Below, piece after piece: positions 54,053 to 61,906 of a stretch of 64,000 nt of DNA. Position 1 is the first letter of the stretch. The number at the start of each line of letters is the position of its first letter. Source of the stretch: Phenylobacterium sp. GTDB taxonomy: Bacteria; Pseudomonadota; Alphaproteobacteria; Caulobacterales; Caulobacteraceae. The position numbers and the translations under genes are program-made. The notes under the pieces were generated by a model. It saw only the letters and a program-made list of their open reading frames with translations. It was not told the origin of the DNA and made no database searches. The stretch lies in contig NZ_JAUSLG010000038.1 in the NCBI RefSeq assembly GCF_030646615.1, positions 62,001 through 126,000 on the forward strand, given 5' to 3'.

Positions 54053-54568
54053 TCAGGGCTTGAGGCTGAGGCTGACGACGCCGAGCTCGGTCTCGCCCTT
54101 GGCCTGGCCGCTGGCGGCGGCCTGGGGCGGCCACTGGAAGGGGATGCGGACCATTTCGCGGCCGCCGACCTCGCGGGCGGCTTCCACCACCAGATTGTAC
54201 TGGCCGGCCGGAAGCGTGCCGAGCGGCGCCTTGCCGCCGACGAACTTTACCTGATGACGGCCCGGCGCCTTGGTGGCGCCGCTGACGCCGTCGGCCGGCA
54301 GGGTCATGGCCCGCCCCGCCCGGCGCCACCACTGGCGCATGTCCTTCAGCCAGGTCTCGCCTTCGCTGTTCCTGAGCTTGATGTCGTACCAGACCGCCAG
54401 GGTCTTCACCGCGCTCTGGTCCGGCTTCTCGACCCAGATGGCCACATAGGGATTGTGGTACTCGGCCACCGACATGCGCGGGATTTCCACACTGAGGTTC
54501 AGCTCGGCGGCGGCGGCCGGGGCGGCCATCAGACCGGTAAGAACGGCGGCGGAGGCAAGTCGGCGCAT
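54053..54568 (-). CDS. DUF2271 protein with ApbE-type flavinylation motif
   Basis: This 171-residue secreted protein has a signal (MRRLASAAVLTGLMAAPAAAA) and a beta-rich body (YHNPYVAIWVEKPDQSAVKTLAVWYD). At residues 93-99 (54272-54292) it reads DGVSGAT, matching the DxxSGAT-type acceptor recognised by ApbE, so Thr99 is the predicted FMN site. DUF2271 proteins have been reported as ApbE substrates in extracytoplasmic electron-transfer systems. It starts 14 bases after the PepSY gene and is followed by DUF4198 and apbE. ATG 54568 is well placed; the ORF track adds an upstream tail. Confidence 0.88.
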   Translation of the reverse strand: MRRLASAAVLTGLMAAPAAAAELNLSVEIPRMSVAEYHNPYVAIWVEKPDQSAVKTLAVWYDIKLRNSEGETWLKDMRQWWRRAGRAMTLPADGVSGATKAPGRHQVKFVGGKAPLGTLPAGQYNLVVEAAREVGGREMVRIPFQWPPQAAASGQAKGETELGVVSLSLKP

Positions 54569-54582
54569 GGGCGAAGATCCGT

Positions 54583-55269
54583 TCAGTGAATGAAGAGCAG
54601 GGCGAGCAGCAGGGGAATGATCAGGCCCGCCCCCACCAGGGGCCAGGTGGAGCGGCGGGCGTGAGAGTGCAGTTGCAGCAGGATCAGGCCGGTGACGCAG
54701 AAGACCACGCACCCGACGGCGAAGATGTCGAGGAACCACATCCAGGCCACCCCGGTGTTGCGGCCCTTGTGCAGATCATTGAGGTAGGCGACCACGCCGC
54801 GATCGGTGCGCTCATAGATGACCTCGCCCACCTCCGTGTCGAGGCTCAGCCAGGCGTCGCCGCCAGGCCGCGGCAGGGCGAGATAGGCCTCGCCCGCCGA
54901 CCATTCCGGCGCAGCGTCGGCCGGCAGGCTCACCTTCAATTGGTCGCCGATCCAGGCGCGTACGGGCTCGGGCAGAGGAGCCTCCTGCGCCTCCGCAGCC
55001 TGCGCCAGGGCCAGGAGATCGGCCGGCAGCTCGGCCGTCCGCTCGCTCACCCGCGGCGTGGCCGGGATGGAGCCCGCATGGTTGAGCGTAATGCCCGTGA
55101 TGGCGAACAGCAGCATGCCGATCAGGCAGATGGCCGCGCTGATCCAGTGCCAGCGCAGGGTCTGGCGCAGGAAGCCAGCTCTCCGTTGCGCCTGACGCTT
55201 GGCCCGGGCGCGCGCCTCGGCGGCGTCAGGGGCCGCTGAGGCTGCGCCTAGCCGTTCAGAAGTCGACAT
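54583..55269 (-). CDS. PepSY-associated transmembrane protein
   Basis: This 228-residue inner-membrane protein has a cytoplasmic basic N-terminus, a first helix near residues 40-60 (RWHWISAAICLIGMLLFAITGITL), a periplasmic PepSY-like domain (AWLSLDTEVGEVIYERTDRGVVAYLNDLHKGRNTG) and C-terminal helices (FLDIFAVGCVVFCVTGLILLQL). His residues at HW, NH, LH and HSH lie at helix ends and could bind haem b. The protein overlaps the TonB receptor by 14 bases and leads directly to the flavinylated DUF2271 gene. It likely passes electrons from the cytoplasmic side to the periplasm. Confidence 0.88.
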   Translation of the reverse strand: MSTSERLGAASAAPDAAEARARAKRQAQRRAGFLRQTLRWHWISAAICLIGMLLFAITGITLNHAGSIPATPRVSERTAELPADLLALAQAAEAQEAPLPEPVRAWIGDQLKVSLPADAAPEWSAGEAYLALPRPGGDAWLSLDTEVGEVIYERTDRGVVAYLNDLHKGRNTGVAWMWFLDIFAVGCVVFCVTGLILLQLHSHARRSTWPLVGAGLIIPLLLALLFIH

Positions 55270-57409
55270 TCACCGAAACCCACAGCCGCCGCGGCTCCTG
55301 GTTGATGGCGTACTCGCCCGCATAGGCCGTGGTCGCGCCGTTCGCATAGGGCAGATAAGACACGAAGTCCTTGTCGAACAGGTTGTAGATGGTGGCGTTC
55401 ACCCGGACATTTTCCGCCACCTGGTAGCTGCCGCCCAGATGGAAGAGGCTGTAGCCCTTGTAGTCGCCCAGGGCGTCCTGAGCGGCGCCGGCGCCACGAT
55501 AGCGCTCGGAGCGCACCTCGGTCCGCACCCAGGCGTTCAGCTTGTCCGTGGCGCGCCAACGGACGCTGCCGTTCAGCATGTGCTCGGGCGTATTCACCAG
55601 GGGCTCGCCCGCCGAGGGGCCGCTTTTCTGCTCGCTGTCGGTGTAGGTGTAGTTGCCCGAGACCGTCCAATCGGGGCTGAAGGCGTAGCGGGCCGCTACC
55701 TCGGCCCCGCGGGTCACCGCCTCGTCGATGTTCACCGTCTGGCCATAGAGATCGACCCGGGGGAAGGCGCCATAGTCCACGCAACCGGGGCGATTGGGGC
55801 TGCCGGCGAAGGAACAGTTGGGCAGGCCGGGGCCTGAGGCGATCTTGTCCTCGAACTCGCTGTTGAACAGGGTCAGGTTGGCGTCAAAGCCGGCGCCATT
55901 GTCGAAATAGACCCCGACCTCGGCGGTCGTGCTGGTTTCCGGCTGCAGGGTCGGCGTGCCGATGGTCGGCACTGTGCCCTGGGCGGTGAAGCCCGTGATG
56001 CCCGAGGCGATCTGGTCCAGGCGCGGGGTCTTGAAGCCGCGGCTGACCCCGCCCTTCACCGTCCAGGCGTCGTTAGCCGTCCAGACCAGATAGGCCCGGG
56101 GGCTGGTCTGGCCGCCGAACTTGGAATGGTCGTCGTGCCGGACGCCGACCGTGAGGGCGAGATTGTCCAGCAGGCGCCATTCGTCCTCGGCGAACACCGC
56201 CCATTGGGTGTGCTCATAGGTGTCGACGGCCACCCCATCGACCATCTCGGCCTCCCACCACTGGCCGCCCACGGTGAAGGCGTGCGCCCCCATCTCCGTG
56301 GCCAGACGGGTGTTGAAGATGGTGTTGGTGGCCTCCAGCGTGCGCGGGTCGCCGGCGGTCTTGCCGGGCGTGCCCGGCGGGATGGTCCGCCCGATCGTCG
56401 TGGTGGTGTTGCGCACCACGTCCGAGGTGATCAGGCCGATGGGCGAGCGCCAGTCATGGGCCAGGCCGTATTGCTCGCGCTCGAAGCGCAGCTCGGGACC
56501 GTAGCCCCCCTGGACCGTGCCGGTGCCGAGCTGGCTGTCGGAATTGTCATAGGATTGTTCGGCCACATCGACATCCAGCCACAGGTCGTGGTCGGCGGCG
56601 GGCGTGAAGCTCAGCCGGCCGCCCAGGGTCCAGATGTCGGCCTCCACCGGGCTGGGCCCGCGCTTGGACACCTCGACCGGCTGGCCGTTGGCGTCCACAT
56701 AGGCGAGATCGGAGGCGTCGCGCTTGAAGAGGCTGCCGCGCAGCGCCAGGCCCAGCAGGTCCGGGATGATCGGGCCATCGACATAGGCCTCGGCGCCATA
56801 GCTGGCGCCGAACTGGTCATCGCTCTGCAAGGTCCCCTGCACGGTCGTCGCCGCCCGCCAGCGGTCGCCGACCCGGCGGGTGATGATGTTGACCACGCCG
56901 CCCATGGCGTCGGAGCCATAGAGGGTCGACATCGGCCCGCGGACCACCTCGATCCGCTCGATGGCCGAGGTGGGCGGCATGAAGCTGGTGGAGGTTTCGC
57001 CAAAGCCATTGGGCGTCACATTGCCCGCCGCGTTCTGACGGCGGCCGTCGATCAGCACCAGGGTATAGTCGCTGGGCATGCCGCGGATCGAGATGTTCAG
57101 GCCGCCGGTCTTGCCGACGCCATCGCCCACATCGACGCCTTCGACGTCCGCCAGGGCCTCGGCGAGGCTCGAGAATCGCTTGGTCTGCAGGGCTTCGCGG
57201 GTGATCACGCTGACCGATGCGGGCGCCTCGACCAGCTTGCGTTCGAAGGCCGAGGCGGTGACCACCAGCTGCTCGACTTCGGCGGCGTCATTGGCGGAGT
57301 CCAGCGCGCTGGGGGCCTGGGCGACAGCGGCGCTCCCGGCGGCGATCCCGAGGCTGACGACGGAGCAAAAGAGACTGCGGCGAAGGCCACTGCGACGGAA
57401 ACCGGACAT
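55256..57409 (-). CDS. TonB-dependent outer-membrane receptor (siderophore type)
   Basis: This 717-residue receptor has a signal (GFRRSGLRRSLFCSVVSLGIAAGSAAVAQ), a probable TonB box (VEQLVVTASAF), a plug domain (SVITREALQTKRFSSLAEALADVEGVDVG, SIRGMPSDYTLVLIDGRRQN) and a beta barrel ending in Phe (RLWVSVNVDF). The plug resembles the catecholate/colicin-I receptor group (CirA/FepA). The start at 57409 is preferred to 57472. A candidate Fur site is about 70 bases upstream. It begins the operon that also encodes PepSY, DUF2271, DUF4198 and ApbE proteins. The exact ligand is unknown. Confidence 0.92.
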   Translation of the reverse strand: MSGFRRSGLRRSLFCSVVSLGIAAGSAAVAQAPSALDSANDAAEVEQLVVTASAFERKLVEAPASVSVITREALQTKRFSSLAEALADVEGVDVGDGVGKTGGLNISIRGMPSDYTLVLIDGRRQNAAGNVTPNGFGETSTSFMPPTSAIERIEVVRGPMSTLYGSDAMGGVVNIITRRVGDRWRAATTVQGTLQSDDQFGASYGAEAYVDGPIIPDLLGLALRGSLFKRDASDLAYVDANGQPVEVSKRGPSPVEADIWTLGGRLSFTPAADHDLWLDVDVAEQSYDNSDSQLGTGTVQGGYGPELRFEREQYGLAHDWRSPIGLITSDVVRNTTTTIGRTIPPGTPGKTAGDPRTLEATNTIFNTRLATEMGAHAFTVGGQWWEAEMVDGVAVDTYEHTQWAVFAEDEWRLLDNLALTVGVRHDDHSKFGGQTSPRAYLVWTANDAWTVKGGVSRGFKTPRLDQIASGITGFTAQGTVPTIGTPTLQPETSTTAEVGVYFDNGAGFDANLTLFNSEFEDKIASGPGLPNCSFAGSPNRPGCVDYGAFPRVDLYGQTVNIDEAVTRGAEVAARYAFSPDWTVSGNYTYTDSEQKSGPSAGEPLVNTPEHMLNGSVRWRATDKLNAWVRTEVRSERYRGAGAAQDALGDYKGYSLFHLGGSYQVAENVRVNATIYNLFDKDFVSYLPYANGATTAYAGEYAINQEPRRLWVSVNVDF

Positions 57410-57477
57410 AAACGAGACGACCCTACTGACTTGCGACTGGCTCGCACTAGCAAGGCCTTTCCGAGGCCACAAGTTTT

Positions 57478-57493
57478 TTGCGATTAATTCTCA
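57478..57493. promoter_or_regulatory. candidate Fur box upstream of the TonB receptor operon
   Basis: TTGCGATTAATTCTCA (plus strand) reads TGAGAATTAATCGCAA on the receptor's strand, similar to the TTGCGAATCATTCTCA-like sites described for alphaproteobacterial Fur. It lies about 70 bases ahead of the receptor ATG, in a gap otherwise GC-rich. This would explain iron control of the operon. Inferred from sequence only. Confidence 0.5.
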
Positions 57494-57605
57494 CCCTCGC
57501 GGCAAGATTTCCTCGCCGCCGCGCGGAACCCGCAGGGTCCTTCAGGCTTTCATTGTCCGCAGGCGAGGTTGTGATCCCCCCCACCAATCTCGCCTAGCGT
57601 CCTGA

Positions 57606-57633
57606 AGCCCCGGGCCTGCAAAGGCCCGGGGCT
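57606..57633. terminator. 12-bp perfect hairpin with GCAA tetraloop
   Basis: AGCCCCGGGCCT and AGGCCCGGGGCT pair perfectly around GCAA, a stable GNRA loop. It lies in the 290-base divergent gap between the TonB receptor and the transglycosylase, with no T-run on either side. It may be a 5' leader structure of the transglycosylase mRNA, part of a small RNA, or a terminator. The type is uncertain. Confidence 0.45.
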
Positions 57634-57648
57634 CTCCATATCGGCCCC

Positions 57649-57666
57649 ATCACGCGATCGCGTGAT
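57649..57666. promoter_or_regulatory. 18-bp perfect palindrome ATCACGCGATCGCGTGAT
   Basis: A perfect 18-bp palindrome lies 33 bases before the transglycosylase ATG and 15 after the tetraloop hairpin. Its length and position fit a repressor or activator operator. Its centre (GCGATCGC) is a common eight-base sequence, but the flanking symmetry extends further. Confidence 0.45.
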
Positions 57667-57699
57667 TGAGGCGTAGGCCAAGGAGACCTAGGATTGGCC

Positions 57700-58977
57700 A
57701 TGGATCGACGCTCCTTTCTTGTGCTGCTTGTCGCCGGTTGCGCTGACCCCGCCGCCAACCTCGGCCCTCAACTGGCCCTGGGCCCTGGCGCGCCGACGCC
57801 TTACCGGCCTGAGCCCACCGTCGATCTGCCGCCCTCGGGCAGCCCGACCTTCGACGCCTGGCTGAAGGAATTCTACGTCAAGGCGGTCAAGGCTGGCCTG
57901 CCTTCCGATCTGGTGGACCGGGAGCTCCGCGGCCTGACGCCCAACGACCGGATTTCAGCGCTGGATTCCCGGCAGCCCGAGTTCTCTCGCCCCGTCAGCG
58001 ACTACATCCGCGGCGTGGTGACCGAAGATCGAATCGCCATTGGCGCGCGGCGCCGCGACGCCCTGCCGGCCCTGAGCGACATCGAGACGCGCTTTGGCGT
58101 GCCGCGCAATGTGCTGGTGGCCATCTGGGGCCTCGAGTCCGGGTTCGGCGCCATCCTGGGCGACTTCGACGTAGTCCGCGCCATGGCCACCCTGGCCGCC
58201 GATGGCCGCCGACGGGAATTCGCCGAAGACCAGCTGATGGCCGCGCTCAAGATCATCGGCTCCGGGGAATTCCCCCGGTCGCGCCTGGTCGGCTCCTGGG
58301 CCGGCGCCATGGGCCAGACCCAATTCATCCCCACCACCTTCCTGGCCACCGCCATCGATGGCGACGGCGACGGCCGCCGCGACCTCTGGGGATCCTCGGC
58401 CGACGCCCTGGCCTCGGCCGCCAACCTGCTGTCCAAGGCCGGCTGGCGCCGAGGCGAGAGCTGGCACCGGGAAGTCACCGTGCCGGCCAGCTTCGACTAC
58501 GCGCTGACCGAGGGCCCTCGGGAGATCCCGGCCTGGTGGGCGCAGCGCGGCGTCGTCCCGGCCGATGGTCGCCCCATAGCGGCCGCCGATCAGAACGCCC
58601 CGGCCGAACTGATCGCCCCCTCCGGCGCCGGCGGGCCGATGTTCCTGATCTTCCACAACCACTTCATGATCCGCCGCTACAATAATTCGACGGCCTATGC
58701 CTTGGGCGTCGGACTGCTGGCCCAGCGCCTAGGCGGCGAAGGGCGGCTGGTCCGCGACTGGCCGCAGGAGACGCCGCTGGCGCTCTCCGACCGCACGGCG
58801 GCCCAGACCGCCCTCAACCAGCTCGGCTTCGACGCCGGCGCCCCGGACGGCATTGTGGGCGTCAACACCCGCAAGGCCCTGCGCGCCTATCAACAGGCCC
58901 GCGGCCTGGTGGCTGACGGCTACCTGTCGCTGGAAATGGTCCGTCGCCTCCGCTCAGAGACCGGCGCCCCGAACTGA
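57700..58977 (+). CDS. lytic murein transglycosylase (MltB type) with peptidoglycan-binding domain
   Basis: This 425-residue protein has a lipobox-like signal (FLVLLVAGCADP), an MltB/SLT_2 domain (about 55-345) with the catalytic Glu in LVAIWGLESGFGAILGDFDV, and SWAGAMGQTQFIPTTFL. A C-terminal PG_binding_1 repeat follows (AAQTALNQLGFDAGAPDGIVGVNTRKALRAYQQARGLVADGYL). It cuts the glycan chain to form 1,6-anhydromuramic ends. ATG 57700 is preferred; a TTG six bases earlier sits nearer to AAGGAGA and is also possible. It is divergent from the TonB receptor. Confidence 0.9.
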   Translation: MDRRSFLVLLVAGCADPAANLGPQLALGPGAPTPYRPEPTVDLPPSGSPTFDAWLKEFYVKAVKAGLPSDLVDRELRGLTPNDRISALDSRQPEFSRPVSDYIRGVVTEDRIAIGARRRDALPALSDIETRFGVPRNVLVAIWGLESGFGAILGDFDVVRAMATLAADGRRREFAEDQLMAALKIIGSGEFPRSRLVGSWAGAMGQTQFIPTTFLATAIDGDGDGRRDLWGSSADALASAANLLSKAGWRRGESWHREVTVPASFDYALTEGPREIPAWWAQRGVVPADGRPIAAADQNAPAELIAPSGAGGPMFLIFHNHFMIRRYNNSTAYALGVGLLAQRLGGEGRLVRDWPQETPLALSDRTAAQTALNQLGFDAGAPDGIVGVNTRKALRAYQQARGLVADGYLSLEMVRRLRSETGAPN

Positions 58978-58998
58978 GCTTCACCCGACGCCGGGCCG

Positions 58999-60327
58999 CT
59001 ACTGGCCGGACTCGTCCCGGCGCTCGAGGGTGGCCATGGCCGCGTCGGCCCGCGTCGCCGGCTCGGGGTCGGCGTTCCGAAGCTGGGGATTGCGGAAGGC
59101 GTAGTAGAGCAGGCCCACCATAATCGCGGCGTTCAGCGCAAACGGCGCCCAGGCGATCAGCTGGTAGAGCCACACGAAGAACGGGGCCAACACCACATTG
59201 ACGCCGTTCACGGCGGCGATGGCGCCGGCCACCCGGGCCTGTTCGCCCATGTTCACCGCCAGGGACGACCCCGCCGTGAAACCCGGGCGGGCGAAGCCAA
59301 AGCCGAGGCTAGCGATCGCATAGCCCATGACCACCGCCCAGTAGTTGGGCGACAGGGCGACGATCACATTGCCCACCGCGGCCACGGCGACGCCCCAGCG
59401 CAGCAGTTGGCGCGGAGTCATCTCGAACATGCGGATGATGCCCCACTGGGCCAGCAGGCCAGCCATGGCCCCGAACATCATGGCGATGGCGATGAAGCCC
59501 TGGGCGGCGGCCGGCGACAGGGCCAGCTTGTCGATGATCAGAAAGCCCAGGGTCTGACCCTGGGCCGTCTGGCAGGCGGCGACCAGGAAGCCATAGATCA
59601 GGAAGGGCGTGATCCGCGGGTCCCGCCACATGGGCGTTTCCTTGACCCCGGGATTGGCCTTGCGGGTCTCGGCCTCTGCGTCGGTGCGCGCGCGGGTTTC
59701 GCCGGCGAAGGGGCTCTCGGGCAGGAAGCGATAGACGACGAACAACATGACCGCGGCGATCAGGGCGAAGCCGAACAGCGGCCCCGACAGGCCCAGGAAG
59801 GGCAGGATCAGCAGCGGCGCGAGAAAGGGGCCGATCACCGTCCCCAGGCCGAAGGCGCCGGCCAGGCTGGACATGGCCTGGGTGCGCTTCTCGGGCGCGG
59901 TATGCTCGGCCACATAGGCCTGGGTCGCCGGGTTCGAGGCGGCCCCGAACAGGCCGAACAGGGCTCGGGCGAACAGGAAGAAGACGAAGATCACCATGGG
60001 CGTCGCCCAGTGGCGCAGGCCCGCATTCACCACCAGGCCGCAGCAGACCATCGAGACCATGAAGCCGGTCAGGCCGACCAGCATCAGCGGCTTGCGCCCA
60101 TACCGGTCCGAGGCCCGGGCCCAGAAGGGCGAGGAAAACGCCCACAGAAGCGCCGAGAGCGAAAAGACCGCCGCCACCAGGGGGTCGGGGATGCCAATCG
60201 AGCGGCCAATGGCCGGCAGCACCGAGATCAGCCCCGTATTGCCCATGGCCGTGGCCAGGGACACCCCGAAGATGATCGCGAATGAACGCTTGGGAAGCAC
60301 CACGGGGAGCGCGGGAGATCCGGACAT
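58999..60327 (-). CDS. MFS transporter (TetA-like drug:H+ antiporter group)
   Basis: This 442-residue protein has 12 transmembrane helices and the MFS motif in the first cytoplasmic loop (FWARASDRYGRKPLMLVGL). FGLFGAASNPATQAYVAEHTAPEKRTQAMSSLAGAFGLGTVIGP is typical of the TCR/Tet family of exporters. A central cytoplasmic loop (GETRARTDAEAETRKANPG) divides the halves. The start ATG 60327 was chosen because the sequence before it is unlike a transporter. It is 112 bases divergent from motA. The substrate is unknown. Confidence 0.88.
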   Translation of the reverse strand: MSGSPALPVVLPKRSFAIIFGVSLATAMGNTGLISVLPAIGRSIGIPDPLVAAVFSLSALLWAFSSPFWARASDRYGRKPLMLVGLTGFMVSMVCCGLVVNAGLRHWATPMVIFVFFLFARALFGLFGAASNPATQAYVAEHTAPEKRTQAMSSLAGAFGLGTVIGPFLAPLLILPFLGLSGPLFGFALIAAVMLFVVYRFLPESPFAGETRARTDAEAETRKANPGVKETPMWRDPRITPFLIYGFLVAACQTAQGQTLGFLIIDKLALSPAAAQGFIAIAMMFGAMAGLLAQWGIIRMFEMTPRQLLRWGVAVAAVGNVIVALSPNYWAVVMGYAIASLGFGFARPGFTAGSSLAVNMGEQARVAGAIAAVNGVNVVLAPFFVWLYQLIAWAPFALNAAIMVGLLYYAFRNPQLRNADPEPATRADAAMATLERRDESGQ

Positions 60328-60439
60328 GTGACCGCTGTTAATGCGGCGCGTCACCGCAGGCAATTGCGATTACCGCACACCGGCCATTAAGCATTAACCC
60401 CGATGCTCCCGCAGGATTAGCCGGGGGCCAAACGTCGTC

Positions 60440-61309
60440 ATGTTCCAGATCATCGGGATCGTTCTGCTGTTCGCCATGGTGTTCGGCAGCTACATCATGG
60501 CCGGCGGCAATATGGGGATCATCCTCCACGCCCTGCCCCACGAGATGATGGCGATCGGCGGCGCCGCGGTGGCCGCCTTCCTGATCAGCCACTCGATGAC
60601 CGTGATCAAGGGCGTCGGCGGCGGCCTGGCCAAGGCCTTCGCCGGCCCCAAGTGGAAGGCGTCGGACTACCGCGACCTCTTGTCCCTGCTGTTCCTGTTG
60701 ACCAAGACCATGAAGTCCAAGGGCGTCATCGCCCTGGAAAGCCACATCGAAAACCCGGGCGAGAGCACGATCTTCTCCCGCTATCCGAAGATCACCAAGG
60801 ACCACTTCGCCGTGGATTTCATCTGCGACACCCTGCGGATGATGACCATGAACCTGGAAGATCCCCACCAGGTCGAAGACGCCATGGAAAAGCAGCTCGA
60901 AAAGCACCATCACGAGGCCCTGGCGCCGGCCCACGCCCTGCAGAACACCGCCGACGCCCTTCCGGCCCTGGGCATCGTCGCCGCCGTGCTCGGCGTGGTG
61001 AAGACCATGGGCTCGATCTCCGAGCCTCCCGAGGTCCTGGGCGGCATGATCGGCGGCGCCCTGGTCGGCACCTTCCTGGGCGTGTTCCTGGCCTATGGCC
61101 TGGTAGGACCGCTGTCGTCGCGACTCAGCGCCGTGGTCGAGGAGGAGGCCTCCTTCTACAAGATCATCCAGGCCGTCCTGGTGGCCCACCTGCATGGCAA
61201 CGCCGCGCAGATCTCCGTCGAGATCGGCCGTGGTCATGTGCCCAGCGGCGCTCAGCCGAGCTTCCTGGAGTTGGAAGAGGCCCTTTCGGCCATCCCGGCC
61301 GAGGCCTGA
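60440..61309 (+). CDS. motA: flagellar motor stator protein MotA
   Basis: MotA (289 residues) forms the proton channel stator with MotB. Four transmembrane segments are evident: IIGIVLLFAMVFGSYIMAGG, MMAIGGAAVAAFLISH, ALPALGIVAAVLGVVKTMG and ALVGTFLGVFLAYGLVGPL. The cytoplasmic loop contains conserved charged residues contacting FliG (ESHIENPGESTIFSRYP). motB is not next to it here, as in Caulobacter where motA stands alone. The upstream gap has CATTAAGCATTAACC, in which two TTAA units are too close for a standard CtrA site. Confidence 0.95.
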   Translation: MFQIIGIVLLFAMVFGSYIMAGGNMGIILHALPHEMMAIGGAAVAAFLISHSMTVIKGVGGGLAKAFAGPKWKASDYRDLLSLLFLLTKTMKSKGVIALESHIENPGESTIFSRYPKITKDHFAVDFICDTLRMMTMNLEDPHQVEDAMEKQLEKHHHEALAPAHALQNTADALPALGIVAAVLGVVKTMGSISEPPEVLGGMIGGALVGTFLGVFLAYGLVGPLSSRLSAVVEEEASFYKIIQAVLVAHLHGNAAQISVEIGRGHVPSGAQPSFLELEEALSAIPAEA

Positions 61310-61449
61310 TCGGACCGGCTTTGCCGGCAAAAACGGGGGGCGAGGCGGCGTCGGCGAAAAAAGTGATCACAGCCGCGTGATTTACCCCCTTGCCCCCGCA
61401 CCAAACACCGGCATATTCCTGCACTGCGCAGCGATGCTGAAGCTTCTGG

Positions 61450-61466
61450 CCCCCGGGCCGGGGGCG
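61450..61466 (+). terminator. GC-rich hairpin after motA
   Basis: GCCCCC and GGGGGC pair around GGGCC about 140 bases past motA and 48 before the lipoprotein start. No T-run follows. It may be a weak terminator or leader structure. The remaining part of the 204-base gap shows no gene. Confidence 0.3.
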
Positions 61467-61513
61467 ACAGTCGCGCCAGGCGCAATCAACCTCCATTCCA
61501 GGGGACCAGGGAC

Positions 61514-61792
61514 ATGACCTCCGAGATTCTTCGCAAGCTGCTCGTGGCCGGCGCCGCCGTCGCCGCTCTCTCCGTCGCCGCCTGCGGCCAGCCCGCTGAA
61601 ACCGCCGACGAAGCCGCCGCGGAAGCCACCACCGAAGCCGCGACCGCCGAAGCCGCCGCCGACACGGCCGTTGACGCCGCCGCGACCGCCGACGCCGCTG
61701 CTGACGCCGCCACCGACGCCGCCACCGACGCCATGGCGCCGGCCGCGGAAGCCCCGGCTGCTGACGCCGCTGTGGAAGCTCCGGCTCACTAA
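61514..61792 (+). CDS. small Ala/Glu-rich lipoprotein
   Basis: This 92-residue protein has a signal and lipobox (LLVAGAAVAALSVAACGQ) followed by a repetitive Ala/Glu/Asp/Thr tail (EAAAEATTEAATAEAAADTAVDAAATADAAADAA). The tail has no identifiable domain and is probably unstructured or helical. Upstream AGGGAC serves as ribosome-binding site. It is cut off by a strong terminator, suggesting a highly transcribed single gene. Function is unknown; an envelope spacer role is a guess. Confidence 0.75.
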   Translation: MTSEILRKLLVAGAAVAALSVAACGQPAETADEAAAEATTEAATAEAAADTAVDAAATADAAADAATDAATDAMAPAAEAPAADAAVEAPAH

Positions 61793-61823
61793 GCCATTCG
61801 CGAACGCCTCGGCGTTTTCGATG

Positions 61824-61851
61824 AAGGGCCGCCCTCCGGGGCGGCCCTTTT
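61824..61851 (+). terminator. intrinsic terminator after Ala-rich lipoprotein
   Basis: AAGGGCCGCCC and GGGCGGCCCTT form an 11-bp perfect stem around TCCG, followed by TTTT. It lies 32 bases past the lipoprotein stop and before mnmC. Confidence 0.9.
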
Positions 61852-61906
61852 GCTATGGGCGAACGATAGGTCTTGAAGCGATCGTCCGCTGGCCGCCAAT
61901 GGAGCG

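Noticed and set aside
60386-60400. CATTAAGCATTAACC as a CtrA binding site for motA
   Set aside because: The two TTAA units are three bases apart instead of the seven expected, leaving only a half-site.
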